A DNA stretch of 64,000 bases, from positions 29,000,318 through 29,064,317 of the forward strand of contig OY747716.1 of the NCBI GenBank assembly GCA_963556495.2, given 5' to 3'. The position numbers and the translations under genes are program-made. The notes below the pieces were generated by a model that was not told the DNA's origin, did not search any database, and saw only the letters and a list, made by a program, of their open reading frames with translations. Each line of letters begins with the position of its first letter. The first letter of the stretch is position 1. Below, in pieces: positions 22,561 through 45,600 of this stretch. This DNA is from Valencia hispanica. Its lineage: Eukaryota > Chordata > Actinopteri > Cyprinodontiformes > Valenciidae.

Positions 22561-23304
22561 GGTGATTTTGTTTAGGAAGATGTTGGTTTTCTACCAAATA
22601 CAGCTTGATTATTTCAAATTTCTAAATACTAAATTTACAGTGTCTTTTAAACAAAACATATAGCACTGCCATTTATTGTTAGGACTAAAAACATTATTAA
22701 TGCAATGACTTTTGGAAACAGGATGTACTCAATATACGTGTAAAACTGATGGGATTTTTTTTGTCGATAGCTCGATGTACATTTGCAAATGCAACAATAT
22801 GGTTTATTTAAAGAAAAATGTTTTTACAAGAATTTGTTCATTTCTGTAAAACTTAAACATTTGTTATATTTAAAAGTATGCGCCTCTCTATCCATTTTGC
22901 CCTTTTCTTTCTCCAAAGCATAGTGATGTGTCACTCATGGCCGAGCCCGCTCTAGATGCTAGCTCCTTTCATATAGTTTTCTTTCTTTTCTTTTTTATAA
23001 TGATGTCAAAACACATGTTCAAGCTTCAGTGTTCAGATTCTGGATAATTAAGTGTGTGTTATCCAAGAATACATACCAGGTAAAAATTAACTCAGTTTAC
23101 AAAAAAAAAAAGAAAAAAAAAGCTGAATCAGGGTTTTTACCACTTCTACATTGATTATAACAAACTCACTTCCCAAATACTTCGACTTATTTCTCTTGTT
23201 AGAGGACATGGCCTGCTGGAGAGGTTTCTTACCATAGATAATTTGTGCATAAACATACCATGATTAACTATGAAAACATATGTCTTTTTCCTAAGTAATA
23301 AAGG

Positions 23305-24110
23305 TACAATGACTTTCAAAAATATTCACACTGTAAACTTTTTTTTAAATATTTGATGATGTCACAGTCTTCAATGTATTTTTTAAATATTTTTAATATG
23401 ATTGCTCAGCACAAAGTAAATGGTAAATGGCCTGTACTTCTATAGTGCTTTATCTAGTTTTGAGGACCCCAAAGCGCTTTCGATCGGGCCCTTGGGGAAG
23501 AGTGGCAAGAAGACAGCCATTACTGAAAGAAAAGCATAAGAAGAATTGTTTAAAGTTTACCACAAGCCAGGTAGGGGACACAGCAAAGATGTGGAAGAAG
23601 TTGCTCTGAACAAGTGAGACTAAAACCGAACTTTATGGCCTATGTATGGTGGAAAACAGCATATTAAGCACATGCATACATTTTATATCCCCCACTGTGA
23701 AATACGACAATGGTTGCATCATTCTGATAGGAAGCTGATTGGAGCTGAAAGATAGTGCTGGAGAGAAAAGGGTGATGAAGAAGATCTGAGATCTGATTTT
23801 AGCTATTCTAATTTTAGTCCAATTTTAGTCTTTAGATTTGCAGTGCTGCTAAAGGTATCCTAAGGACTTGCAGCTGAAATTACAGTGAAAGTTTTTTCTC
23901 ACAGTAATGAATACAAATTCATGCCACACTCAGATTTTTATTTATATAAAAATAAACGTGTATCCTTTTTTGTTCACTTGAAAATTTTGCATTGCTTTGG
24001 ATTTTTCCTTTACAGAAAATCTCTCCACCTTCTCTAAAAAAAAGAACACGAACATTCCGGCTGAAACATGACAAAATGTGAAATAAATCAAGATATGAAT
24101 CATTTTTGAA
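23305..24110 (+). mobile_element. Eroded Tc1-like element with inserted repeat
   Basis: The left remnant is GACTTTCAAAAATATTCACAC. From about 23505 the sequence GAAGAGTGGCAAGAAGACAG aligns with the transposase region of the intact copy, down to a worn right end. A common fish repeat (TAAATGGTAAATGGCCTGTA with CCCCAAAGCGCTTTCG) at 23420-23490 is inserted. A second common repeat (TTATATAGCACATTTCAGCA) follows at 24115-24180. Confidence 0.7.
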
Positions 24111-24249
24111 GGCACACCATTATTTATATAGCACATTTCAGCAGCAAGGCAATTCAATGGGCTTTGCATGATGGAAACATAAAGCAAAGAAATGAGTAAA
24201 TTTCAGTGGCATAACAAAGGAAAATCCCTGGTGATAATTGCAGAACCAT

Positions 24250-34438
<10,189 letters not shown>

Positions 34439-35260
34439 AACCACCCCTCCTGGCACATAAACACCCACATTTCTAGCACACCTACACACAGAGCTCTCAC
34501 CACGCCCACCTGAACGAATGTACTGAGGGATGTGGGGAGACCTTTCCCATCGAGCAGTCAACTAATCAACCCCACAGAGGGTGCTATATCTGCAGCACTT
34601 TGTCAACAAACTCCACCTGTTCCAGACAACATACATAAAACAAATCCAGTATTAGAACCATAGCGTAGAGCCTGAGTCGTCAAAAAAAAAAAGCCGGAGG
34701 GCAACAATAAAAAGGAAATGTGATTGAATCCAACCTGTTTCTATTACTCAGACATAATAAAAACGACCAAGAAGCTCTTGTGTCATCTCCTCTCCTCTGC
34801 AACTGACCCTCTCCCAGCCAGTTTCTCCTCCTCCTGTCAAAGCTTAGACGAACCTGAAAGCTGCTATGTGACTGCCAGCCTTGACAGATTCCCAGCCCGA
34901 TGGTCCTCCTTCCCGTGTGTCCGTTCATGTGAGGGCTGAAATGAGCTGCTGCGAAGCATGCTGGGTGGATGCGGATCTCCTGCATCTGTTGAGTGGATTT
35001 TTCCTTTTTATTTCCAAAAGAGGACAACGAAAATGACAAGATTTTAGTAGTTTATAATTTAATCTGTTGTCATGGTTTTGTTTTCATGGCAAGAGCAGCT
35101 TGTCTGAGCCAAGCACTCGGCCGCTGCGTTCTGTGGGTCAATGACAAAACCAGCCAGTGGCATGGAGGAAGGCCGATGGAACATGCATTGTACTGTAATG
35201 TACTGAAATATTTTACATGAAACAAATATCCTGACAATAAAATTGGAAAAAATTGCTTGG
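34439..35260 (+). other. cdk8: cdk8 3' UTR
   Basis: This repeat-free sequence follows the stop codon to the AATAAA hexamer at 35236-35241, about 15-20 bases before the likely cleavage site. An earlier AATAAA at about 34707 could give a short isoform. Confidence 0.6.
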
Positions 35261-35689
35261 TGATCATTTTTAAGCATGCATGGAAATGCAGCATTTCCAT
35301 AGAAGACATGAGAAGAGGGAGTTTAATCAATGCTTTAAAACAAGTCCTGCTCTCAAAAGCGGCATATGCAAAAGTCACTTAATTTTTGACACAAAATAAG
35401 GATTTACTGGTGTTTTGAATATATCGGGGCTCAAAAAATTCTCTTTAATTTAAAAATAGGCTAAATGCAGCCTGATGCAAAACAAATACATGCTTTCATA
35501 CTTTAGTTCCTAAAGACTAAGTAGAACCAGAGTTCTCTAATGTGAGTTAAGAGGGTTAACAACATCCAGATGCTGGTAATCAAGTTTATTTCATTAACAG
35601 TCTGCTAGTGTGAGAGCCTCTGAAAGCAGAAATTGTTGCTTCACTGGTCTTTACCATTTAGCAGTATAATGATTGTAAATCTAGGAGGC

Positions 35690-36200
35690 TTTATAAGGCT
35701 TTTTCCCAACAAGTTGCATTTGTATTCATCCCCATTGATTGAATACTAGATGTCATTGCAGGTAAACTTCTGCATTGACAACAGCTTATATGGGTGTGCT
35801 TCTACCAGCATTGCAGATCTCAAGATTGATATATTTTTGTCCATTATGGGGGAAAATTCTTAAACTCAAGCAGATTAGACTTTGACTAGGCCATTCTAAC
35901 ATGAACAGGGTTTGAACTAAACCATTCAATTATCGATCTGGTTGTATGTTTTGAGTGATTACTCTGCTGAACGTCAAACGTGTGTCCCAGTCTCAAGTAT
36001 TTTGTAGTCTAACATGTTTTCTTCCAGAATAGCCCTGTACACATTTAGCTGCATCCATTTTCAATTTCTACTCTGACCTGCTTTACTATCTCGGATGAAG
36101 TAATGCTGCCATCATGGGGATGGTGGGTTCAGAAGGATATGCAGGGTTAGGTTATCCTCCCTGCCAAGCCTGTTGGTTTTGGTAAACAACCATGTCTTTG
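35690..36200 (-). mobile_element. Tc1-like remnant, antisense
   Basis: The plus strand reads the inverse of Tc1: TTTGACTAGGCCATTCTAAC (inverse of the PDLNP core), TGTGTCCCAGTCTCAAGTAT, TTTTCTTCCAGAATAGCCCT and TAATGCTGCCATCATGGGGA in the correct antisense order. Confidence 0.75.
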
Positions 36201-36309
36201 TTTCCATTTTCAGACTCCGGATTAAGCATTCTATGAGATATTTGAAGTTCAGGATATTGTTTGATTACCCAACTCTCAATCAAAATTTCTCCACAAATTT
36301 ATCCTTACA

Positions 36310-36660
36310 TTGCTGTGAAAAAGTATTTGCCCCCTTTGCAGATTTCATAGAGACCTGTAGAATCAAGAAATCAAATTACTGGAATTTGTCTTACAACACG
36401 AAGAAGGCTCCAAGATCCAGAATACAACACTTCTTGATCCCAAAAAATTGAAGACCGTTAAAAAACATTCTCTGGTTTTAAGACTCCAGCAAGATACAGT
36501 GAGAGCCCATTATCCACAAGACGCCTGCTCCACAAAGGTCGTATTTACCTCAGCATGCAAGCTCAAACAAAAATCTGCCCCCATAACATATTCTGACTGG
36601 TCATCCAGGTCAAAAAATGGACTAAAAAATATAACGGAGAACTGCATTTATTTAAGCAAT
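36310..36660 (+). mobile_element. Fragment of a second Tc1-like family
   Basis: GCTGTGAAAAAGTATTTGCC is a terminal motif of a different Tc1 family common in fish. The text that follows is degraded. A related 3' part is at 42090-42600. Confidence 0.55.
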
Positions 36661-37235
36661 TGACGTTGGATATTAACCAAGACTAGGGGGTGGAAAAAAA
36701 GAATAACTTTTTTTAAAATAACTAGTGACAACCATGACATTTTCTATCATGGAATTATCCCATGTATTGTTTTATTATTTGAGCCGTAAAAAATGAGAGT
36801 AGCTCAAATAGTTCTGCAAAGGATAAAAACTTTAAAAAATACAATTTATGTTAATTAACGTTTCAAAGTAAATAGATATTCTTTCTCTTACATTGTAATA
36901 GTGTGACGTTTCTTTTTCCTTAAATTGTACTTTTTGTTCTTTATCCTTTCTGTTGCAATTTTTTTTGCTGACTATTTTTACCTAAGCACATACCTGAAAC
37001 ACTAAGCTATAAATCTGGCTCAGGTTCTATTGAACCTTTATCTGAAGGATGCTGGCCCAGCTATTTTTTTGTAATACAATACTCAGCTTACTCATTGTAT
37101 CAGTGCCCTTTAATAATTTAGAAGCACAATGAAAACCTAAACGGCTACTGGACGCCATTTAAAAAAAGACATCTTTATAAAACAGAGATGAGATTGTAAA
37201 TATTGTCATTTGTAGCATCTAGTATGATGTAGACT
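36661..37235. other. AT-rich intergenic DNA, nothing recognised
   Basis: No gene, RNA or assignable repeat was seen between the Tc1 fragment and the GC-richer block that follows. Confidence 0.5.
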
Positions 37236-37570
37236 AGCTAGTTGGTTGAATGGAGGAAAAAAATCCCTTGAGCAACGCCCAACTGTTGCCCCGCCTCTGC
37301 CATTCTCAGCATTGCTTTAGAGCTGGGAGGTTCCCTGTCAATCATTCTCTTACAGAGATCCCATTGGTTAGTACGAACGTCCGTTATGTTGTGACTCCTC
37401 TGTTTTGAAATGTGATTGGTTGGAATGGATAATGGGCGTGTCTTCATCCTCAAAGGATTTTCCCCAGAGTGACCAGACGGGCTGGGGGGACACAGGATGG
37501 CAGAGCTAGTAGGAGTAACTAACGGGACATGCGGACGGAGTGATTTCTTCTAATATTTCAAGTTCTGGTG
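37236..37570 (+). promoter_or_regulatory. wasf3: Candidate wasf3 promoter and untranslated first exon
   Basis: In an AT-rich region this repeat-free block has a GC-box-like CCCCGCCTC (about 37290), two ATTGGTT motifs (inverted CCAAT boxes, about 37363 and 37420) and then a purine-rich leader. The leader ends in a plausible donor, TTCTG|GTGAGGG (about 37566). The first coding exon of wasf3 is preceded by an acceptor at 45929-45930, so an untranslated upstream exon must exist; this is the best candidate I can see. A second GC-rich patch at 41330-41480 is the alternative. Confidence 0.4.
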
Positions 37571-38950
37571 AGGGCCCTATGATACTTTTAACAATCAACA
37601 CTGACAGCATTTGTTATAATAATGACATTTATGTTGATATTTGCGTTGACTCTGGTCTGATTTGACCCAACTAAATAGTCGAAGACTGGACATAAGCTAG
37701 CTAACCAAAGTGGTCAGTCAGAGCGGACCCCCGGCGGAGGGTAAAATAACCCACGACCCCGAAACACTGAATATTATCCCTGCTATCAGATTACTTTGAA
37801 GCTATTTAACCGAAAACAACAATCCGTGTTTGTAAGACAAACAAATCGAAGACGCCAGGCTGAATTCTGATTTTAATTTTTTTTTGTAGAAAAAGTGGGG
37901 AGCGAGAGATGAACAGATGTGGGTCAGTCCATTGGTAACGAGAAGCGACGGTGCGGAACAGTGATTGATCGCGGTTGCCATCAATCTACGGCTCTCTGTG
38001 TGTGCGTGTGCATTTATCAGCCTGAGGGGATGGAAAAAGGAAGAGAGTGCTTAAACTGGAAATTTAAACATCAAAATAATAAATTGGGGAAAGAAAATAA
38101 CAAAGGAGTGGCTAAACGGGAAATCATAAGGATACAAATATCAAAGTAGTGCAATATAAAAAATGTTAGAGTGGCTGAAACTAAGATTTGTAAGGTGAGA
38201 AATATTTAATATAATTATGCAATAGTAATAGTAATAGTAATGCTGTGCCTTGCGATTTATTGTATCTAATTGCAAAATAAAATGTTACATATTTACTTTG
38301 TATTATCTAGCCTATAAAAACAACTTTCTATTAACACAATAAGTTGCAATTCTTTGCATTTTGTGATTGAGACATTCTTTTATGGTATAAATATAAATAA
38401 ATGTTTCTTTAAATGGTAAAAACAGTTGACTTAGCAAAGGTTTCCAAGTATCTGTACAACAATTTAAAACAAAAACGGATACAGTCATGTAATTGGTTTA
38501 TTTTAAATTCAAATTGTTGCAAAAAATATAGCATATCGGTTATTACAGTGATGATATTGTTTTAACATTTATTTTTGATTTTGATTTGTAGATTTGATAA
38601 AAAAATATAATACTTTTTAAAGTTTTCATTGCTATTGTGCAGAAAATCTTACCTTTCTTGATGATATACGCTTTATAGAGTAACACAAACATAAGCTGTC
38701 ATTAGCTGTTTAATTAGTCAGACAATCTGCTCAAGCAGTTTCATACAGGTAAAATGTGCCTATGCCAATTTCTTTTGTTTAAGCTTTACTCACCAGTGAT
38801 ACTTTTTCAAAAGATCGATATCAATATTTAATTAACCTCAGCCACATTTGAGCTCCATTTAGGTGACTTGTATTTGTTAGGCTATCATAGTCTAACTGCC
38901 TTGGATTTAAGCTCTGTGCACCACTAATGTATTTAAAGGTTGCAGAATAT
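37571..38950 (+). other. AT-rich stretch, probable wasf3 intron
   Basis: Nothing coding or repetitive was recognised; frames are short and compositionally biased. Confidence 0.4.
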
Positions 38951-38954
38951 ACCT

Positions 38955-39275
38955 GTGGTAACATCGGTATCAGCCAATGTTAGTCATTTTTAACATATCC
39001 ATATTGGTCCTATTAGTAAAACTGATACTAATAACCAAAGGTTTATTTCCATCTTATTGCTGTTTGTGTATGTATTTTGGGAGGGGAGGGGTTTGGTCAT
39101 ATGACATTGATAGTGATGCTGAAGATGAGAAGCAATGTCAGCAGTGTGGGCGGTTTTTCAAAGTGTTGAAAGGGTTTGGAAAGGTATGTGATATATAAAT
39201 ATCAGTTATTAACCATAATTGCAATATAAATATCTGATACCAGTATCGGCCCAAATTTCCATATCAGTGCATCCC
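38955..39275. mobile_element. hAT-like dispersed repeat, worn
   Basis: It shares CGGTATCAGCCAATGTTAGTC, a GGTCCTATTAGTAAAACTG stretch and a terminal ATCAGTGCATCCCTG with the copy at 49850-50005 (CAGGCGATGTTAGTC, GGTCCGATAAGTAAAACTG, TTGGTGCATCTCTG). The GTGCATC(C/T)CT end is typical of hAT-type elements ending in GGGGTGCAC. Confidence 0.5.
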
Positions 39276-42085
39276 TGTTGAATAGACTTCCATTCCTTTT
39301 GTTGCCCACATTCAGCTAAGGTGGTGGTAGCCAAGATGCTAAAGCAAGTGCAATACAACAGGAACAGCATGATGACAGAAAATGAACAGAAGAGAGTGGA
39401 ACTTCTGGGTTAAAAACCACCGATATCATCATCACAACGTTCAAGATTAAGATTGTAGTCGGATGTTTTCCTTATGTCTGGATGCCCCACAGAAGGTTGT
39501 GTCAGTCAGCGGTTCGACACAAAGAATGTTCCGTGTGAAACAAGTTTTGAAACTGAACCTTTTTAATTATACTCAGCCAAAATTACTTTGTCAAAGATTA
39601 AAAAAGTGTCCTAAAACACACCGATTAGAAGAAAGAAAAAGGGGAAATATTACTATTGTATTGAAAATCTCTTGCTTGATCGCAGCCATATTGGTTTATT
39701 TTAAAAAGCATTCACATTAGTTCTGACATTAGGGATAAAAACTCGCTGTTGTAAGTTTTCCCCTAATATTGTAAACTGTTTTCCATTTAATTTGAAATCA
39801 GGAATTCGGATCTGGGTATGACATCATCTACCTCCAAGCTGGAGAAACTGCTAGAATTTGTTAATTGCTGTTCAAGTACTATTATAATGTTTTCACTACT
39901 ATATATTTCTCAGCATTTATGCATTCAACCACTGTAGCAACATGCTCACTTATAGTTAGCCCAATGCTATGTGTGTGTGACTGACAGGAATAACACATTG
40001 TTTGTTAACATGTATGGTCACATTACTGCAGGTAAGTAGTTGACCACTGATAGAAACTCTACAGAGCCTCACTTGAAGAAATCCATCTCTTTAAAGGATA
40101 GTTAGGGATTTTTGAAGTGATGTTCTGTTGAAAGGTTTCAGTAGTCGATATCCTACCTGCTGTCGTAAACTATCTTGACATCTTCATTTCATATCAAGAC
40201 CAAAGAGAGCTTCTTCTGTCTTAAACTAGTAGTTATGCTCAGAAATCAAGATTTATTAACACATCAACCAGCGGCATGTACTTTGATTGCCTTTTTAAAA
40301 TTTGTTAAAGCCTAATACAAGCAAGAGATTGTTGTCTGAATTTTCACATTTTTAAAAGCTTAAATGTATATTGGATGCTTTTAACAGAACTCGCCTGGTG
40401 TTTTCACCGTTTCTTTGTATCATATTTGATACGGTAGGCTTTTGTAGTCCTGTAGTTGTTCTAACCAAGAAGCTAAAAAAATGTAATTCCTTTTATATGT
40501 TTATATAGCATGTATAAACCTGTATTTTCACTTACTTTTTACTGCAGGTTTCTGAGAAAAGTACTAACTTTGTTAAAGAGGTAGATATTTGAATCTAGAT
40601 TTCTTTAGAGTTATAAATAAAAATCTGGTGTAACTACCAGGTCTATCCAATAACCTGCTATACATTTTTTCTTTTGTATGAGACAAATCTCTTTTCTCTT
40701 TTCCTATAGTTCTTGGGTTAAAAAATTGGTCAGAATGAGACATCAAAGTCCTCTTCTTAACCCAGCCGGATGCAATATTTAAAGGAGTTTTTCCCCATAT
40801 TGCACCATGTTGTATCCCTGAATATTGTTAGAACAAGTAGACGTTCCTGGGCAGGAAAGACTCACGGCAGCATGATTCTGTTTTTTTATTTTGTTTTCAG
40901 ACATCATATTCAGGGCAGTGAGATCTGACGTAATCCATGATGCATTATTTATAACATCAGAACGAGCAAAACAGCCTCCGACACGAGAAGCTGGACTTGG
41001 GGCATAAATTGGTAATGACTCCTCTTTCAGAACTTAATGGAGCTCTCACATCTGTAGTAGAAAGGCCCGGTCCATGTGTGTGTGTGTGGGGGGGGGGTCT
41101 GAGTTTTACCCAGGATGCTGCCTGAATCTCACATCTCTGAGGATCAAAGGCGGGCCTTTTTCTGCCTGCTGATGGGACATTTGCGAGGGTACCTGGTGTG
41201 ATGTTTCTGTGAATGGCTGAGTGGGCATGTTGTGTTGTAATAATAAAAGCATCCAGACACATGACCCTGAGGAAGTGTTAGGCGTAGTAAACACGAGACT
41301 CAGAATGTCTGTCGAGTTCGAGTATAGTCTTTCTGGAACAAGAGCGCTCGCTTGCTTCGCTTTCAGTGGAGGGGGGCTTAAAGAAGGCTGGAGCAGAGGA
41401 AGAGGAGGAGGAGGAGGGATTCATGGGAGAGCTAGTGCTGTTGCCGTGTGAACGGAGCTCTATTGTCCCGGGAACCTTTCAGTGGCTTCCCTGAGGTCCC
41501 TCTTCATACCCATCCCCCCCCAACTCAGTCCAGTCTTTCTCCCTCACAATAACACACTAATATATACTTTGTTGTTTCTTTCCCACACATCCCTAAAACA
41601 CTCTCTCTCACACACACACGCGGTCTCATTTACTGTATCTCATCTGTCACTTTCTTATCCCACTTGGTGTCTCATTTAGAGCACCCTCCTCTTTCCCCGT
41701 CTCAAAAGGCAACACAAGGCATCCCCTTCCCCTCCCCTCCTCTGGTTGCTCATTATTTCGCCTCATCAGTGTGATTGTCATGCAAGCCAGACAGTGTGAG
41801 CAAAAACATGCAATCTTCTAATTTGCATCACCTCATTTCCAACAGAAAGCGCAGCGTTTCCAAAGTGTTCATGCAGAAAGCTGAAAGCTGTGGTTCTGGG
41901 GACACTCTAGGCATCTTACTGGCTGTATTAGTCATTCTTTGTGACAGCACATTATGGGTGTAATTTTACACTTTGTTTTAGCTTGTTGGCATGATGCTGC
42001 CTGATCTTGTTAGGAATCAGAGTCTCTCTGTCTGTGAGTGGAAATTACTCTGGGTGAATTGGCAATGCCTATCATCAGTTCATCA
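39276..42085. other. Intronic or intergenic DNA without supported genes
   Basis: A poly-G/GT patch lies at 41076-41098, a GC- and purine-rich block at 41330-41480 (possible alternative first exon of wasf3), and CT/CA-rich low-complexity sequence at 41500-41700. No coding signal was recognised. Confidence 0.45.
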
Positions 42086-42089
42086 CACT

Positions 42090-42780
42090 AAATATGTTTT
42101 ATCATGTTAAAGAAATACCTGTAGAATCAAGAAATCCCTTTAATAGAACTTGTCTGACAACATGAAGTTAGCTAAATGATCTAAAAACAGCAACACACCA
42201 TCTTAGGAAAGTAAAGATATTAACATTTTGAAGCGGCCCATTCAGAGTTCTAACTTAAATCTGTGGTGGGAGCTAAAGATTAGGGTGATGGCAAGGAGGT
42301 CTTCCAACCTCAAAGACCTGGAGCTCATCAACAGAGATAAATCATCAACATGCCAGTGAGAGTCTCCAAAAAGCTGCTCAGCAATTGTGAAAAGGGGTTG
42401 GTTGCTATTTTGCCAATAAAGAGATTTTCACTAATTATTGATATAAGGTATAAATACTTTTCAACTGTTTAAAAAATAAAAATAGATTTGATTGTTTAGA
42501 TATTGTGGTATTATCTTACCAACAAACTTCTTGATTGAATAAAAATACTTTTAAATCTAAATCTGTCAGAGCTGTGAATAAATTTGGACTCACCTGTTTC
42601 AGTATGGAAAGGATTGCAGAGCCATCTGTAAGGCTTTGGAAGTCCAGTGATTTCAGAAAATGGACATCATACTGACAGTCAAGCATGGTGGTGGTAGTGT
42701 TATGGTCTGGGACCGCTTCAGGCTTTAGGGGCTGGGAGATTTACCTTATTGATAGAACCACAGATTCTGATCTATTAGTG
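42090..42780 (+). mobile_element. Tc1-like remnants (second family) in series
   Basis: The 42090-42450 part matches the 3' half of another Tc1 transposase: TAAATCTGTGGTGGGAGCTA corresponds to the NLWWEL region, then a Leu-rich end. From 42595 a separate piece has AAGCATGGTGGTGGTAGTGT, the inverse-free GGGS landmark. No complete ends were found. Confidence 0.6.
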
Positions 42781-42784
42781 ATGT

Positions 42785-43170
42785 AAGAAAATATCCCTAC
42801 ACCAATATATTGTGATATTTTATTTGCCGATATTGTATCGATATTCAAAAGCAAAATATGGATTTTTTTGTTCTTTTTTAACGATTTGAATGGAACCATT
42901 AACGATGACCGTAATTTTTGTCATAAAATGAAAGGTATGAACGCTACTTGGTGCTTGTTTTCACCTTCTTTGTTCCAGTGGATCAACTAGATCTAATTAT
43001 AAAGCTGGATGTGTTTAAGTATGAAACAGGTTGGAGCGTTTAGAACGCTGTGACAGTTTTTCTATTGTTAAATTCAGTTTTACAAATCACAATATATAGT
43101 CCTACTCATAGTATCGCCATATATTGTATCGCCAGATTTTTACCAATACACATCTCTATTGTCTATAGTA
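42785..43170. mobile_element. hAT-like MITE remnant rich in ATCG/ATA motifs
   Basis: CCAATATATTGTGATATTTT at the left and ATCGCCATATATTGTATCGC at the right are roughly inverted. The interior is AT-rich without coding capacity. The target duplication is not identifiable. Confidence 0.4.
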
Positions 43171-44350
43171 GAAAATGCTGAAGGAAACATAAGCTTTAGG
43201 ACGCTTTGTTTTTTTGCAGCGGGACAAAGATCTGCAGCAGCAGCAAGTCCACCTCTGAACGTCTCAACAAAGGGTTTGGATTGACCTAGTCAAAGTCCGG
43301 GTTCAAATCAGACTCAGATTCTGGCTGTTCATGCAGTAGTTCTCTTCTGTGTGGCTGAATTAAAACAATCCTGCTATGAAAGTGGGACAAAACTTCTCCA
43401 CAGTGATCTTAACGACTGATTTCCAGTTGTCAGACATGCATGGCGTCAGAGGCACTGTGCGTTTATTTTTTTTCACATGGCTTTTTATCCCTCATTGAAT
43501 GAAATCATCATTAAAAACACCATAAAATCTTGAAGGACACAAATCCTTTTTCACAGCACTGTATTCTATTTGCAGGGCCAGTACTGTACATCTTAACTTG
43601 TTGCCAGGAACTCCTATTTATTCACGTTTTATTCTGTGTCGTCTATATTTCATGAGACACTCTGCTATTATTAGCCCTCTGTTGGGCTGCCAGATCTCCC
43701 GTGTCGCTGCAACCTGCTTTCCTCCAGTGATTTCTCTCTTTTCCTCCTTTTTCTTTTCTTTCAGCAAAGCTGCACAGTAAAAAAAAAAACACTCTGGAGT
43801 CACAGCCAAGCCTGAATCCTTTTCTGGAAACTGACCAAGAACAATTTGATTGGGAAGACTCTGCCTCTGGTTGCTTCGCCAGCCGTGACCGTATTGTTCT
43901 TTCCGAGTGTTTGGACGGGAAGGTTTGATGTGACAGCAAAGAAGGACCAGGAAACAGGAGGAGTACCCGTGGTTGGAAAACAGGAAGCAGGATGAGGGGC
44001 TGATAAGACGACCGCTCTGATGCTGTCCTGAGAATCAGTGCAGTTGCAGTGGATGAGAGCAAAGCACAGTTTATTATCTGTGAAAAGCCAAGGAGGTTCA
44101 GCTTCGCTTTAGTGCGTATTAAAGTTTTTATTTATGTTTATTTTAAATTCATTTGGCGCTAAGCAGAATCTCCGGCTGTGACAGTTTTCCGGCTGAGCCG
44201 GTGACAGGCTAGCCTGGGATTAGCTGGCATGTTGAATCTTCCCATCCCTAATGCTTTAATCTTTCCTCTGGTCGCCAGGAGTCTCCTGGCTCTGGTCGTC
44301 GCTCACAATCCCCCGGTCAACAGCCCCCATACACACACACGACTTGTTTT
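43171..44350. other. Tc1 fragment and unassigned DNA
   Basis: A short Tc1 piece (CCTAGTCAAAGTCCGGGTTC, about 43285) is followed by mixed sequence with a poly-A run near 43780. Nothing coding was recognised. Confidence 0.4.
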
Positions 44351-44354
44351 TACG

Positions 44355-44640
44355 CAACATGCAGTGCTTTGCAGAAATATTCTTCCATTTTTTTACTTTT
44401 GCACATTTTTCCAAACACTTCCATTTGTTTTTTGGGGGGATTTTATGGGATATACCAACATGAAGGAAAATTCTACATGGTTTTCATTTTGCTTTGCACA
44501 TTTAGAGTTTGAAATTGTTCTTCTTTGCAAGATAGCTCAACACCGCTCAGACTGGATTGAAGAAGAGCATCTGTGACCATCAGCTTTCAAGTCTCCACAG
44601 ATTTTCTCTTTGTTGTAGGTTTGGAATTTACCCAGATCAT
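44355..44640 (+). mobile_element. Tc1-like left-end fragment
   Basis: GCAGTGCTTTGCAGAAATATTC is a Tc1 terminal motif; the following TTATGGGATATACCAACATG matches the TIR interior. The internal and right parts are not identifiable. Confidence 0.55.
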
Positions 44641-44688
44641 CTTAACATAAGGATTTGCATTGATCTAGCTCTGCATGTCGCTGCCAAC

Positions 44689-45103
44689 TAGGGGTGCACC
44701 AATCTGATATTAGGATCGGATATCGGCCACGATACTGACAAAATTGCTTGATCGGGGATCGGAAAAATGAACAGATCCACTGGCCGATCCAGGTTTTTGT
44801 TTTTTTTCAACAACACTACCACTTTAATCAAGGTCATCCAGAAACACTATGCTAAGGAGCGCGCTCAATTCCTGCACCTCAGCAAAACAAAAGATTCGGG
44901 GTTAAAAAGGAAAAAAAGAAGTCCTAGTTATGTTTAGTTAGTAAAGTCTGGTACCTTTAGTCTCTTCAAGTAAGGTATAAGGTGGAGGGTATACAGTTTA
45001 TCATTAATTCAACAATAGTATCGGATCGGTATCTGGTATCGACAGATACACAAAGCCCAGGCATCGGTATTGGGACTGAAAAAGTGGGATCGGTGTACCC
45101 CTA
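44689..45103. mobile_element. 415-bp hAT MITE with perfect 8-bp target duplication
   Basis: TAGGGGTGCACCAATCTGAT at the left and ATCGGTGTACCCCTA at the right form imperfect inverted repeats. An identical 8-mer CTGCCAAC flanks both sides (44681-44688 and 45104-45111). The interior repeats ATCGG/CGATA motifs near both ends and has no coding capacity, so it depends on a hAT transposase elsewhere. It sits in the wasf3 upstream intron, about 0.85 kb before the first coding exon. Confidence 0.9.
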
Positions 45104-45442
45104 CTGCCAACTCCATATTTCACCATAGGGGTGGGGTTGTGTGTTTATGGTGGTGTTCATGGTTATTATTATTATTTCTTCTTACATGTAAGCCAAGAAT
45201 CTATCTCCACTGTATTAACCTAAATAAACAGCAGACAGGCCTCTTTTGAAATATAATTTTCTTCTATGTAGCTTCTGTTCTTCTGATGACTTTAGATTTT
45301 TCAAACAGGCGGTCATTGAACAGGGCTGTTGAAGCTGAAAATCTGGTCAGCAGCTAATTTCTTGGTCCATCTCTACAAATAAGGCATAATTTATTACAAA
45401 TAAATCATATAGGTTTACTAAATATCCAAAAGATCTCTCTAG

Positions 45443-45600
45443 GGGGCGCCAAGTGGCTCATTGGTAAAGCAGCTGGACCATGTATGGATGCAGCTGTCCT
45501 GGGTTGGAGTCCCCTCCCTGGGCCATTTACTTCATGTCTTCCCCATCTCTCTCTCTCTCCCTTCTTCCTGTTGAGCTATTAATGAATAAAGGCCACTAGT
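45443..45600 (+). repeat. tRNA-derived SINE
   Basis: The A-box-like AAGTGGCTCATTGGTAAAGC and the B-box-like GGGTTGGAGTCCCCTCC are at tRNA spacing. They are followed by the CATGTCTTCCCCATCTCTCT tail that I recognise from a widespread teleost SINE. It is in sense with wasf3. Confidence 0.75.

Noticed and set aside
45443..45600. Functional tRNA gene
   Set aside because: tRNA-like promoter boxes are followed by a typical SINE tail and the cloverleaf is not conserved.
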